A stretch of DNA of 64,000 bases from Aquihabitans sp. G128 (GTDB lineage Bacteria; Actinomycetota; Acidimicrobiia; Acidimicrobiales; Iamiaceae), in contig NZ_CP077604.1 of assembly GCF_019048865.1 (NCBI RefSeq), positions 1,922,001-1,986,000 on the forward strand, in the 5' to 3' direction. The notes below the pieces were generated by a model, which did not search any database, was not told where the DNA came from, and saw only the letters and a list, made by a program, of their open reading frames with translations. Position 1 is the first letter of the stretch, and the number at the start of each line of letters is the position of its first letter. The translations under genes were made by a program, and so were the position numbers. Positions 52,235 through 60,496 of this stretch are shown here, piece after piece.

Positions 52235-54529
52235 TCAGCCGGAGGTGCGCACCACCGCGCTGGTGGTGCCGTGCACCGAGGCCGACCAGCGCTCGACGCC
52301 CGCCCCGTCTCGGCACGACAGGTCGACGGCGGCCGGGCCAGGGTTCGAAGCCAGCACCACCACCGAGCCGTCGGCCGAGCGGCGGGCCACGGCGCCGATC
52401 GAGCACGTCCACCCGTCGGCCGGCGTCGTGCGCTCCCACAGGTCGCGCCACCACGCCGCGAGGAGCGGCGTCGTCGAGGGCTCGGGGTCCGGGCCGGACT
52501 GCGGGGGCAGGCCGGCGACCACCGCGTCGCTGTCGAGCAGGTTGGCCCAGCGGGCCCGGCACCCGTCGCCGTGGTCGGCGCACCAAGACCACCGGGCTCG
52601 GGCCCCGTCGACCTGCGTGGTCGACCGGTAGCGGGCCAGCGCGGCCGGGCCGAGGGGCAGGAGCCGGATGCCGAGGGCCGACTCGTCAGCAGGGTCGAAC
52701 CACGTGTTCGGGTCGACCTTGCCGCTCCAGACCACCCCGCTCCAGGGCCGGGTGGCGGGATCGGCCGGGAGCAGGTCGCCGTCGGGCAGCCAGGCGGTGC
52801 CGCCGAGCGCCGACTCGACGGTGAAGCGGGCCACGAAGGGCTCGGCGGCGTCGGCCCGGCCGGTGGCCACCATCCAGCGGGCGGCGGCCCACCAGGCGAA
52901 CGCCGCTTCGCTGTTGGACTCGAGGTTGTTCCCGGCCCCGAAGCGGGCCGTGCCCGACGCCCAGCTGTGGCCCTCGTAGGGGCTCCAGGAGCGGAGGTCG
53001 GCGAGCGCCTTCGGCGCGCCGGCCACGGTGGCCGACCCGGCGAAGTCGGCGATCAGCAGGTCGATGGTCTCCCGGTACGCGTCGATGCGGCTCGGATCGG
53101 CTTCGACCACGTGCGAGGCCGCGGCGATCCAGTACCCGTACTGCAGCTGGTGGTCGTTGAGCTCGGTCCCGGCCCCGAACTCGGCCGGGGCCAGCACGGC
53201 GCTCCCCCACCGGTCGTCCCAGCGCACCGACGGCGGACGCCCCGGGTCCACGAGGTCGTCGAGGCGCTTCTCGGCGTCGGCGAGGGCCGCCGTGGAGCCG
53301 GCGTCGTCACCCGCGGCCCGCAGCGCGCCGGCCCGGGCGGCCGCCGAGTACGCCGACTTGCCGCCGAAGTAGGAGCCCACGCCCTCGGAGGGAGCTGCCT
53401 GGTCGATGCCGACCGGGTCGGCCGCTCCGGGCAGCGGCACGGCCGACCACAGGACGGGAGCCGGCGGATAGGTGAGGCGGAGCCGGTCGGCGGCCACGAC
53501 CGGCAGGGTGCCCTGCACGCTCGACACCGTGCCGAGCACCGGGCCCGGCGCCTTGGCGTAGCGCTGGTGGTGCGGCTGGAGGGCCCACAGCGACACCGCA
53601 CCCTCGGCGGTGCCGGCGCGGACCTGGGTGAGGGTCTGCGTGGTCGTCCCGTCGGCGGCCACCGCGAGGTCCTCCTCGGTGGCGGTGAGGGGGTGGGCGG
53701 CCAACGTGGCCAGGCGGGCGGCGTAGCCGTCGTCGGCACCGGCCAGCACCGGGCCGAAGGCCACCCGGCCGGAGGGCCCCGGGACGACGTGCAGGACGTC
53801 GGGCCGCACCTCGACGGCGGCATCGTCGCTGCCGAGCGCCCACCTGCCCTCGGAGGTCCCGAAGGCCAGGGCCCGGCCGTCGACCGACGCCCCGGGCGCG
53901 AGGTCGAGCCCGGGCGCCCGGAGGTCGAACGGCCCGGTGGCGCGCAGCTCCACGGCGGGGCTGCCCTGCACGAGGGTGACCTCCACGCGACGGCCGCCGG
54001 CCACCAGGGCCAGCGTGACGTGCAGCGGTCCGTGCCCGACGACCTCGGTGGTGGCGTCGGCGCCGAGGTCCAGGAACACCGCCGGCACGAGCGGCGCTTC
54101 CACCCCTCCGTCCGCGGTCGATCGGCCCGGCGGCGCCGCGACCTGCACCAGGCCGTGCTCGTCGATCACCAGGCCGAGCGGCTGCGGCCACAGGCTGGCG
54201 GCACCCGGGCCGGTCACCGCAGCCGACCACCAGGTGCCGGAGGGGATGCCGTCCGCTGCGCCTCCCCACTGGGAGGCCACCGGGGGCCGGTCGACGTCGG
54301 CCACCGGCTGCAGCGCGTGGCCGTCGACGACCGGGGCCACCCGACGGTCGGCTCGATCTGCGGTGGGGGTGCGGCTGGCGCCGCTGGGCCGCGGCACCGG
54401 GACCCCCGGCGAACGGCGGAGGAGGGGGCGCACCACCACGAGGCCGACGACCACCGCGAGGACGATGCCCACGGCGACGGCGAGCACCACCCGGTTGGTG
54501 TCCAGCGCCACGAGCCGGTTGCGCGCCAC
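52235..54529 (-). CDS. GH81 endo-1,3-beta-glucanase, membrane-anchored
   Basis: Glycoside hydrolase that cleaves beta-1,3-glucan, 764 residues. One membrane helix near the N-terminus (VVLAVAVGIVLAVVVGLVVV) would hold it outside the membrane. The two GH81 signatures are clear: NDHQLQYGYW at 458-467, containing the catalytic-region Asp, and GHSWASG (520-526) followed by GNNLESNSEA (533-542), with Glu537 and Glu541 at the catalytic base position. GH81 has no other known activity. The gene is 3 nt behind the HlyD-type gene and in the same operon as a GT2 synthase. Trimming or releasing a self-made beta-1,3-glucan is more likely than digesting food glucan. Confidence 0.85.
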   Translation of the reverse strand: MARNRLVALDTNRVVLAVAVGIVLAVVVGLVVVRPLLRRSPGVPVPRPSGASRTPTADRADRRVAPVVDGHALQPVADVDRPPVASQWGGAADGIPSGTWWSAAVTGPGAASLWPQPLGLVIDEHGLVQVAAPPGRSTADGGVEAPLVPAVFLDLGADATTEVVGHGPLHVTLALVAGGRRVEVTLVQGSPAVELRATGPFDLRAPGLDLAPGASVDGRALAFGTSEGRWALGSDDAAVEVRPDVLHVVPGPSGRVAFGPVLAGADDGYAARLATLAAHPLTATEEDLAVAADGTTTQTLTQVRAGTAEGAVSLWALQPHHQRYAKAPGPVLGTVSSVQGTLPVVAADRLRLTYPPAPVLWSAVPLPGAADPVGIDQAAPSEGVGSYFGGKSAYSAAARAGALRAAGDDAGSTAALADAEKRLDDLVDPGRPPSVRWDDRWGSAVLAPAEFGAGTELNDHQLQYGYWIAAASHVVEADPSRIDAYRETIDLLIADFAGSATVAGAPKALADLRSWSPYEGHSWASGTARFGAGNNLESNSEAAFAWWAAARWMVATGRADAAEPFVARFTVESALGGTAWLPDGDLLPADPATRPWSGVVWSGKVDPNTWFDPADESALGIRLLPLGPAALARYRSTTQVDGARARWSWCADHGDGCRARWANLLDSDAVVAGLPPQSGPDPEPSTTPLLAAWWRDLWERTTPADGWTCSIGAVARRSADGSVVVLASNPGPAAVDLSCRDGAGVERWSASVHGTTSAVVRTSG

Positions 54530-54532
54530 CGC

Positions 54533-55483
54533 TCAGCCGGCGGTGTCGGCCGCGGTGATGACGAGCGGCTGGGCTCCTCGCGGGGCCGACTTGAGGTCGA
54601 TGGTCGCGTCGAACCGCAAGCCGGGCACGAGGTCGACGACGCTCTCGCCGTCGGGCTGGATGCGGATGTTCACCAGCTCCGACGTGGTGGGGTTCTGGTC
54701 GGTGCCGAGCAGCGGGACCGCCGCCACCACCGTGCCCTCGATGGGCTCGCTGAGCACGCGGCTGGTGAGCCGGGCCTTCATGCCGCGGCGCAGGCTCTCC
54801 AGCACCTCGGGGCGCACGGTCATGACCACGTACATCTTGGTCGGGTCGTACACCGTGGCCACCGGGGTGCCCGGCAGGGTCACGGCCCCCTCGAGGGTGT
54901 CCACCGAGACGAACCGGGCGTCGAAGGGCGCGGTGAGGTCGACGGTGCTCGAGCCGTCGGCATCGGCCCCGGCGCTGCGCAGGCGGGCGATGGGCGTGCC
55001 GGCGGGGAGCACGCCGCTGGGCAGGTGCCCGGCGTCGACGAAGAGCTTCTCCACCGTGGCGGCGACCGGCGGGGCCAACGGCACCGGCTGGGCGGTGAGC
55101 ACGCCGTCGCGCACCGTCACGTTGTTGACGTTGGCCAGGCGGAACGACACCTCGGGCACGATGAGCCAGGCCAGCAGGCCCACGAAGACGGCCAGGACCA
55201 GGAGCGAGAACAACCGGGCCGGGATGGCCCGGCCGGGGCGCTGCACCGGGGTGAAGGGCGTCTCCTCCGGGTCGATCCACATCGACTGGAGGGTGCGGGT
55301 GGGCCGGCCGCGGAGCCCGTTGAGGTCCCGGCCGGGCTCGACGTCGTCGAACTCCTCGCCACGGCCCTTCCAGTCGTCGGCCCAGCGGCGGGCCTGCATG
55401 GGGGTGGGAGCCTCGGAGCGGCCGCCCTCGAGGCGACGCCCCTCGGCCAGCATCGCTCGCAGCTCATCGTCATACTGGGACAC
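54533..55483 (-). CDS. HlyD/Alg44-type membrane fusion subunit of a polysaccharide synthase
   Basis: Accessory protein of 316 residues with a cytoplasmic N-terminal region of about 90 residues, one membrane helix (LFSLLVLAVFVGLLAWLIVPEV) and an outer HlyD-like part: VTVRDGVLTAQPVPLAPPVAATVEKLFVDAG (barrel-sandwich hybrid), ARLRSAGADADG, VYDPTKMYVVMTVRPEVLESLRRGMKARLTSR. Such proteins accompany processive GT2 synthases (as Alg44 with Alg8). No PilZ domain is visible at the N-terminus. The GTG at 55483 overlaps the end of the synthase gene by 14 nt, so the two are translated in step. Confidence 0.82.
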   Translation of the reverse strand: MSQYDDELRAMLAEGRRLEGGRSEAPTPMQARRWADDWKGRGEEFDDVEPGRDLNGLRGRPTRTLQSMWIDPEETPFTPVQRPGRAIPARLFSLLVLAVFVGLLAWLIVPEVSFRLANVNNVTVRDGVLTAQPVPLAPPVAATVEKLFVDAGHLPSGVLPAGTPIARLRSAGADADGSSTVDLTAPFDARFVSVDTLEGAVTLPGTPVATVYDPTKMYVVMTVRPEVLESLRRGMKARLTSRVLSEPIEGTVVAAVPLLGTDQNPTTSELVNIRIQPDGESVVDLVPGLRFDATIDLKSAPRGAQPLVITAADTAG

Positions 55484-57275
55484 GTTCAGCGCTCCACGTT
55501 CGTTGGGCGAGGTAGTCGCCGAGCAGGGTCAGGGCTTCGTCTTCGGAGGGCTCGAGGTCCTCGGCCCGGCGGGCCAGCCGGTCCGAGCGCTCGGCGCCGA
55601 TCAACATGGCGAGCACCACGGTGAGCTGGCAGCCCACGAAGAACGAGGCCAGCAGCGTCGAGGTGCGGTTGCGGCCAGGCAGCCCCCAGCCGATCACCAG
55701 CGAGGCGATGCACAGCAGCCCGATGGCGAGGTGGGGCAGCACGGTCCGCAGGCGGAAGCCGCCGTGGCGGCCGTTGGTGACGCTCCACCCGGCCCGCTGG
55801 CGCAGCAGCGTCATCAGGAACGCCCGCAGGTGGGCGGGGGCGGCGGCGAGCGACACGATGATCGCCGACACCCGGATCTTGCCGGCCTGCAGGAACGGCA
55901 CCGCGATGGTGAGCGCGTAGAAGGGCACGTAGTGCAGCGCCCAGTCCCAGAACGGGGCGCTGATCGGGCTCCGGTCGGCGAGCAGGTAGATCGGCGACAT
56001 CAGGGCGAAGATGCAGGTGGCCAGCGACAGCGCGTAGTGGCTCGGCACCAGCAGGTACTGGATCTTCTGGCTCAGGGTGAGGCGGCGCTCCCGCAGGACG
56101 CGGGCGCGGAGCAGGATCTCCCAGCCGCCGCAGGACCAGCGGAACTGCTGCTTGAGGAAGGCGCCGAGCCGGTCGGGGGTCAGGCCCTGGGTGAGCACCT
56201 TGGGGAGGAAGACGGTGCGCCACCCGCGGCGGTGCAGCTCCAGCGAGGTCCAGATGTCCTCGCTGTTCGAGCCGATCCAGATGCCGCCGTCGGGGAACTC
56301 CTCGCCCAGCTGGGTCAGCTGCATCGGGGCCGCCTCGGCCCCACGGCGCAGGTGCCCGATCTTCTCGCGGCCCTCGGCCTCCCGGGTGGTGAGCGACTGC
56401 AGGGCGCTCCGGCGGTAGACCACGTTGGTCCCGACGCAGAACGCCGAGTTCGAGGCGTTCTTGGCCGGCATGATCGCCTCGTAGAACAGCTCCTGGCTCA
56501 CGGCGGCGCCTTCGGCCACCATGCCCCGGCCCACCGTCGAGTAGGTCTGCGGCGTCTGCACCATGGCGATCGACGGGTTGGCGATCAGGTGGGGCAGGGT
56601 CTGGGTGAGCAGGTCCGGGCGCGGCACGTGGTCGGCGTCGAGCACCACGATGAAGCGGCCCGAGGTGCGCGAGATGGCGGTGTTCACGTTGCCCGCCTTG
56701 GCGTGGCCGTTGCTCTCGCGTCGGAGGTAGCCGATGCCCATCTGCTCGGCGGCCTCGCGCAGCGCCGGGTTGCGCCCGTCGTCGAGGATCCACGTGTTGT
56801 GGGGCAGGTGCATCTCCTGGGCGGCGAGGGCGGTGCGCACGATGAGGTGCAGCGGCTCACCGGCGCAGCAGATGAAGACGTCGGTGTTCGGCGTCTCGAT
56901 CTCGGCCACCACGAGGGCCCGGCGGATGACCGCCAGCTCCTCGGGCTCGGGGATGTCGGACCGGTACGAGACGAGGCTCACCCAGATGCCGATGGTGTGC
57001 ATCACCACGATCGACTCGGCGATCAGGGTGAAGATCCACAGGATCGGGACGTTCTCGTGGGACCGGTCGTAGACGAAGGTCAGGTAGAAGGCGGCGGCGC
57101 CGAGGCCGGCGACCACCGCGAACTTGGTGGCCTGCTGGAAGTCTCGCCACGGCACGTCGTGCTGCTCCACCGGTGGCGGGGCGAACGGGTGGCGCAGCTG
57201 CGCGGCGAAGCTCGACGGGTGCCGCGGGACGGCGCCGCGACGAGCGCGGCGCCGATCCCGACGGGATCGGAACAC
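55470..57275 (-). CDS. Processive GT2 glycosyltransferase (cellulose/curdlan synthase type)
   Basis: Inverting membrane synthase of 601 residues that would polymerise and export a beta-glucan from UDP-glucose. GT-A signatures: ILDDGRN (Asp165-166), VVLDADHV (213-215), SED (338-340) and QQFRW (376-380); VGTNVVYRRSA at 281-291 is where cellulose synthases have FCGS. About 25 extra residues lie between that and SED. Two helices precede the catalytic domain and about five follow it. No PilZ domain follows. A closely linked GH81 endo-1,3-glucanase suggests a curdlan-type rather than cellulose-type product. The GTG at 57275 follows the small coiled-coil gene by 1 nt. Confidence 0.83.
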   Translation of the reverse strand: MFRSRRDRRRARRGAVPRHPSSFAAQLRHPFAPPPVEQHDVPWRDFQQATKFAVVAGLGAAAFYLTFVYDRSHENVPILWIFTLIAESIVVMHTIGIWVSLVSYRSDIPEPEELAVIRRALVVAEIETPNTDVFICCAGEPLHLIVRTALAAQEMHLPHNTWILDDGRNPALREAAEQMGIGYLRRESNGHAKAGNVNTAISRTSGRFIVVLDADHVPRPDLLTQTLPHLIANPSIAMVQTPQTYSTVGRGMVAEGAAVSQELFYEAIMPAKNASNSAFCVGTNVVYRRSALQSLTTREAEGREKIGHLRRGAEAAPMQLTQLGEEFPDGGIWIGSNSEDIWTSLELHRRGWRTVFLPKVLTQGLTPDRLGAFLKQQFRWSCGGWEILLRARVLRERRLTLSQKIQYLLVPSHYALSLATCIFALMSPIYLLADRSPISAPFWDWALHYVPFYALTIAVPFLQAGKIRVSAIIVSLAAAPAHLRAFLMTLLRQRAGWSVTNGRHGGFRLRTVLPHLAIGLLCIASLVIGWGLPGRNRTSTLLASFFVGCQLTVVLAMLIGAERSDRLARRAEDLEPSEDEALTLLGDYLAQRTWSAERVPV

Positions 57276-57276
57276 C

Positions 57277-57588
57277 TCAGTCGACCGAGGTGATGGCGGG
57301 GCGGGCGTCGCCCCGGAGCAGCCACAGGACCCGCTGCAGGTCGTGCTCGACCCGGCCCAGGCCGTCCTCGAGCCCGGCCAGCCGCTCGAACGCCTCGGCC
57401 CCGTCCAGGACGCCGGGCGCCGGGTGGTCGACCACCGCGGCCGATGCCTGCTCCTGGGTGTGGCGCTCGAGCAGCTCGAGCACCCGCTTGAGGTAGGCCC
57501 GCAGCGAGCGGTTCTCCTCTTCCAGCACCGCCAGCTCGGCGGCCTCGTCGGCGGCCACGTCCGTCAGGTCCAAGCGCACCATGGTCAT
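57277..57588 (-). CDS. Small coiled-coil protein upstream of the glucan synthase
   Basis: A 103-residue protein of no known family. It has two helical stretches with heptad character, ELAVLEEENRSLRAYLKRVLELLERH and FERLAGLEDGLGRVEHDLQRVLWLL, joined by an Ala/Pro linker. The ATG at 57588 has GGGAGG 8 nt upstream, which is strong for this genome. Its stop is 1 nt before the synthase GTG. It probably works with the synthase, perhaps as a scaffold or regulator; no evidence for the mechanism. Confidence 0.7.
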   Translation of the reverse strand: MTMVRLDLTDVAADEAAELAVLEEENRSLRAYLKRVLELLERHTQEQASAAVVDHPAPGVLDGAEAFERLAGLEDGLGRVEHDLQRVLWLLRGDARPAITSVD

Positions 57589-57647
57589 GTCGTTTCCCTC
57601 CCGATGTCCGGTCACCCCCCAAGGCGACACCCGAACGGTAGAGGCCG

Positions 57648-58911
57648 CTACGGAGCGGAGGGTGGATGGTCGCCCCCCCTCACGCAACGTGACCGCTTTC
57701 TGACCCGTTCGGGTGGTCCCGGCGCCATCGCCGAGCCACTCGAGCCACGTGCCGTGGGGGTGGAGGTCGGCGAGCCGCAGGTCACGGCGGGCACCGTCGC
57801 GCCAGTCGATGCGCACCAGCGCCGTCGGCAGGTCGTCGGGGCGCCCGTCGGGCCGGGGCGGGACCGCCAGGCCAGGCACCCGCGACGGTAGCTCGGCGTA
57901 GACCAGGCTCAGGTCGCGCTCGGCGCCCAGCCGGCCCAGCTCCGCGAGGAACGCCTCCTGCCGTTCGGTCGAGAGGTAGGCCAGGACCCAGGTGGCCACC
58001 ACCACCGGCAGGGCGAAGGCCCCAACCGCCTGCACGAGCGGGGCGACGTCGTCGACCAGGTCGCCCTGCAGGACCTCGGGCCCGTCGCCGTGGGCGAGGG
58101 CCACGGCGATCCGGGCCCGGTGGACGCGAGCCGGCTGGTCCGGCCACTGGCACGCCACCAGCCACCGGGCCTGGGCGCGGTCGCCGAGGTCCACGGGGTG
58201 GAGGTCGAGGCCGACGCGCGAGGCGATCGGCGGCAGCTCGTCGGGCAGGACGAGCGCCCGGCCGCCCCGAAGCTCGCAGTCGAGCACCAGCGCCGAGCCG
58301 GTGGCCCGCTCCGGCCCGCCCGGCGCGTAGCGGTAGCCGTAGCGGTCGAAGAGCAGGTTCAGCCCGGCGCTGGCGCCGACCTCCACCAGGCCGAGCGGCC
58401 GGGACCCGCCGGGCGGCGCGCCGGGCGCCGTGCGAGCCAGGTCGGCGAGCGCCGGCAGCAGGGCGCAGCACCGCCCGACCTCGTTGGTCTGGGTCGAACG
58501 GGTCCGCAGGTTGCGGGCGACGTGGGGGTCGTCCAGGGCCAGCTCGCGGAAGTGCAGCCAGGGGTCGTCCTCGCCCTCCCCCACCGGGCGCACCGGGTCG
58601 GTCAACGAGCCGTACCAGGCCGACAGGTCGTGGCCGTCGCCGGCCAGCAGGACGTCGTGCACGGCGGCGAAGAGCAGCGGGACCGTGCGCTGCTCCGGCG
58701 GTGCCAGCAGCACCCGGGCGGCCACCTCGGGGTCGTCGGCCACCCGGCCCGCCAGGTGGCGGTAGAGCGGCAGCTTGCGCGCCGTGAGCTGCTCGAACTC
58801 CCGGAACCACCCCTGGATGCGGGCGACCTCGTCCGGGCCGTCGGGGCCGGGAGCGGTGAGGGGCAGCTCCACCGGCACCGCCTCGGCGCCCTCGCCTCCC
58901 TCCACCTGCAT
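57648..58911 (-). CDS. DUF2332 protein
   Basis: A protein of about 420 residues of the DUF2332 family (unknown function, wide in actinobacteria). Typical segments: GWFREFEQLTARKLPLYRHLA near the start, RSTQTNEVGRCCALLPAL, LVEVGASAGLNLLFDRYGY (a methyltransferase-like glycine motif) and ATWVLAYLSTERQEAFLAEL. As sequenced it has no stop and reads into the next gene; a run of seven C at 57673-57679 reduced to six gives TLREGGDHPPSAP and TAG at 57650-57648. The ATG at 58911 lies 6 nt after TACGAT, a leaderless start, and a GAACnnGTTC palindrome lies just upstream. Confidence 0.75.
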
Positions 58912-58924
58912 CGGCGCATCGTAG

Positions 58925-58938
58925 GAGAACGTGTTCTC
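58925..58938. promoter_or_regulatory. Class B palindrome between DUF2332 and SnoaL-like genes
   Basis: GAGAACGTGTTCTC: 6-bp arms, 2-nt centre; same core as the box at 13251-13270. It is 13 nt from the DUF2332 start and 52 nt from the divergent SnoaL-like start. Confidence 0.62.
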
Positions 58939-58990
58939 GTTTTGTCCTACCGTGCGGCTCGCAGGGGAGCCGACCACCACAGGGGACACG

Positions 58991-59464
58991 ATGGCGTTCG
59001 ACCGAGACGAGATCCAGGCGGCCTTCGACCGCTACCAGGCGGCGGCCAACGAGGCGGGCCGCACCGGCGACTGGGGCCCCTGGGTCGACTGCTTCACGCC
59101 CGACCTGCACTACGTCGAGCACCTCTACGGCGAGTTCCACGGGCGCGAGGCCGTGCTGGCGTGGATCACCGACACGATGACCGTGTGGCCCTTCACCCAG
59201 ATGCAGCTGTTCCCGTGGGACTGGTACACGATCGACGCGGAACAGGGCTGGATCGTCGGCCAGGTGGAGAACCGCTTCGTCGACCCGGGCGACGGCGAGG
59301 TCTACGAGGGCGCCAACTGGACCCGGCTGGTCTACGCCGGCGACGGGCTGTTCGCCTCCGAGGAGGACGTCTACAACCCGGCCCACTTCGCCCCGCCGGT
59401 GAAGGCGTGGCTGGCGGCCTACGCCGCCCACCACCCCGAGGCCCCGAACGGCCCCGAGGCCTGA
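58991..59464 (+). CDS. SnoaL/NTF2-like protein (limonene-epoxide hydrolase or steroid isomerase fold)
   Basis: A 157-residue NTF2-fold protein: FDRDEIQAAFDRYQAAANEAGRTGDWGPWVDCFTPDLHYVEHLYGEFHGREAVLAWI, then alternating strands such as WYTIDAEQGWIVGQVENRFV. This group includes steroid delta-isomerases, epoxide hydrolases and polyketide cyclases. No residue pattern decides. The class B palindrome upstream (58925-58938) puts it with lipid catabolism genes. The ATG at 58991 has AGGGGA 5 nt upstream. Confidence 0.77.
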   Translation: MAFDRDEIQAAFDRYQAAANEAGRTGDWGPWVDCFTPDLHYVEHLYGEFHGREAVLAWITDTMTVWPFTQMQLFPWDWYTIDAEQGWIVGQVENRFVDPGDGEVYEGANWTRLVYAGDGLFASEEDVYNPAHFAPPVKAWLAAYAAHHPEAPNGPEA

Positions 59465-59491
59465 GCCACCAGCGCTTCGGCGACCCCGGCC

Positions 59492-60407
59492 CTACTGGGC
59501 GCCGTAGACGGGCGTGGGCGCCGGGGCGTCGGCGAGCAGCTTGGTGACCGCCGCGCCGACGTCGATCGGCTCCCAGCGGGCGCCGTTGTCGATGACGGTG
59601 CCGTGGCGCCAGCCGTCGGCCACCGAGACCTTGCCGGCCTCGACCTCGAACACCCGACCGGTGACGCCGGCCGAGTCGCTCGAGCCGAGCCAGGCCACCA
59701 GGGGAGCCACGTTGTCGGCCGCCATGGCGTCGAAGGCGTTCGGGTCCTCGGGCTTGGCCATGTCACCCGCGAAGACCTGCTCGGTCATGCGGGTGCGCGC
59801 CGCCGGGGCGATGGCGTTGGCCGTGATGCCGTAGCGGCCCAGCTCGGCCGCCTGCACGAGGGTCAGCGAGATGATGCCGCCCTTGGCCGCGGAGTACGCG
59901 GCCTGGCCGACCGAGCCCATGAGGCCGGCGCCGGAGGTGGTGTTGATGATGCGGGCGTCGACCGCTTCGCCGGCCTTGGCCTGGTCCCGCCAGTAGGAGG
60001 CGGCGTGGCGCGAGGTGGCGAAGTGGCCCTTGAGGTGGACCTGCATGGTGAGGTCCCACTCGTCCTCGGTGGCGTTGGCGAACATGCGGTCGCGCACGAC
60101 CCCGGCGTTGTTGACCACCACGTCGAGCCGGCCGAAGGCGTCGATGGCGGTCCTGACGAGGTCGGCCCCGCCGTCCCAGGTGGAGATGTCGGCGCCGTTG
60201 GCGACGGCCTCGCCGCCCGCGGAGCGGATCTCCTCGACGACCTCCCCGGCCGGGCCGGTGGACCCGCCGGACCCGTCGAGCTCGGCCCCGATGTCGTTCA
60301 CGACCACCTTGGCGCCCTGCCGGGCGAACTTCGAGGGCGTGGCCGCGGCCGATGCCCCGTCCCGCTCCGGTGATGACGACCACGCGCCCGTCGCAGATGT
60401 ACCCCAT
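59492..60407 (-). CDS. Short-chain dehydrogenase, Hsd4A/17beta-HSD4-like (frameshifted)
   Basis: NAD-dependent SDR of about 304 residues that resembles the 3-hydroxyacyl-CoA dehydrogenase part of multifunctional enzyme 2 and mycobacterial Hsd4A. N-terminal Rossmann motif: VVVITGAGRGIGRGHALE; then, after a frame change, KVVVNDIGAELDGSGGSTGP, NNAGVVRDRMFANATEDEW, HLKGHFATSRHAASYWRDQAK, and the catalytic YSAAKGG. The break is in CTCGAAGTTC at about 60330; one A fewer gives HALEFARQGAKVVVND. The ATG at 60407 has GGAAGG 9 nt upstream. A class A operator lies 58 nt upstream and is shared with the divergent LLM gene. Confidence 0.82.
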
Positions 60408-60465
60408 GGAACTCACACCTTCCGGTCCGCGGGCGACGCCCGCACGGGGTCGCGGCCGCTGGTTT

Positions 60466-60480
60466 CTGACGAGGCGTCAG
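60466..60480. promoter_or_regulatory. Class A operator between SDR and LLM genes
   Basis: CTGACGAGGCGTCAG, followed by AT as in the other copies. It lies between two divergent starts (60407 and 60497), 16 nt from the LLM start. Confidence 0.7.
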
Positions 60481-60496
60481 ATTAGCGTCTCGGCCC

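Noticed and set aside
52340..52352. GGTTCGAAGCC, similar to a tRNA T-loop
   Set aside because: It lies within the GH81 coding sequence; no acceptor stem, anticodon arm or CCA-proximal pairing can be built around it.
52271..55624. Open frame of over 1100 codons on the plus strand
   Set aside because: It lies opposite the GH81 and HlyD-type genes, has no domain signature and shows the same shadow composition.
57277..58911. Fusion of DUF2332 with the small coiled-coil protein
   Set aside because: The small gene has its own strong ribosome-binding site, and removing one C from the C7 run at 57673 gives DUF2332 a stop at 57648.
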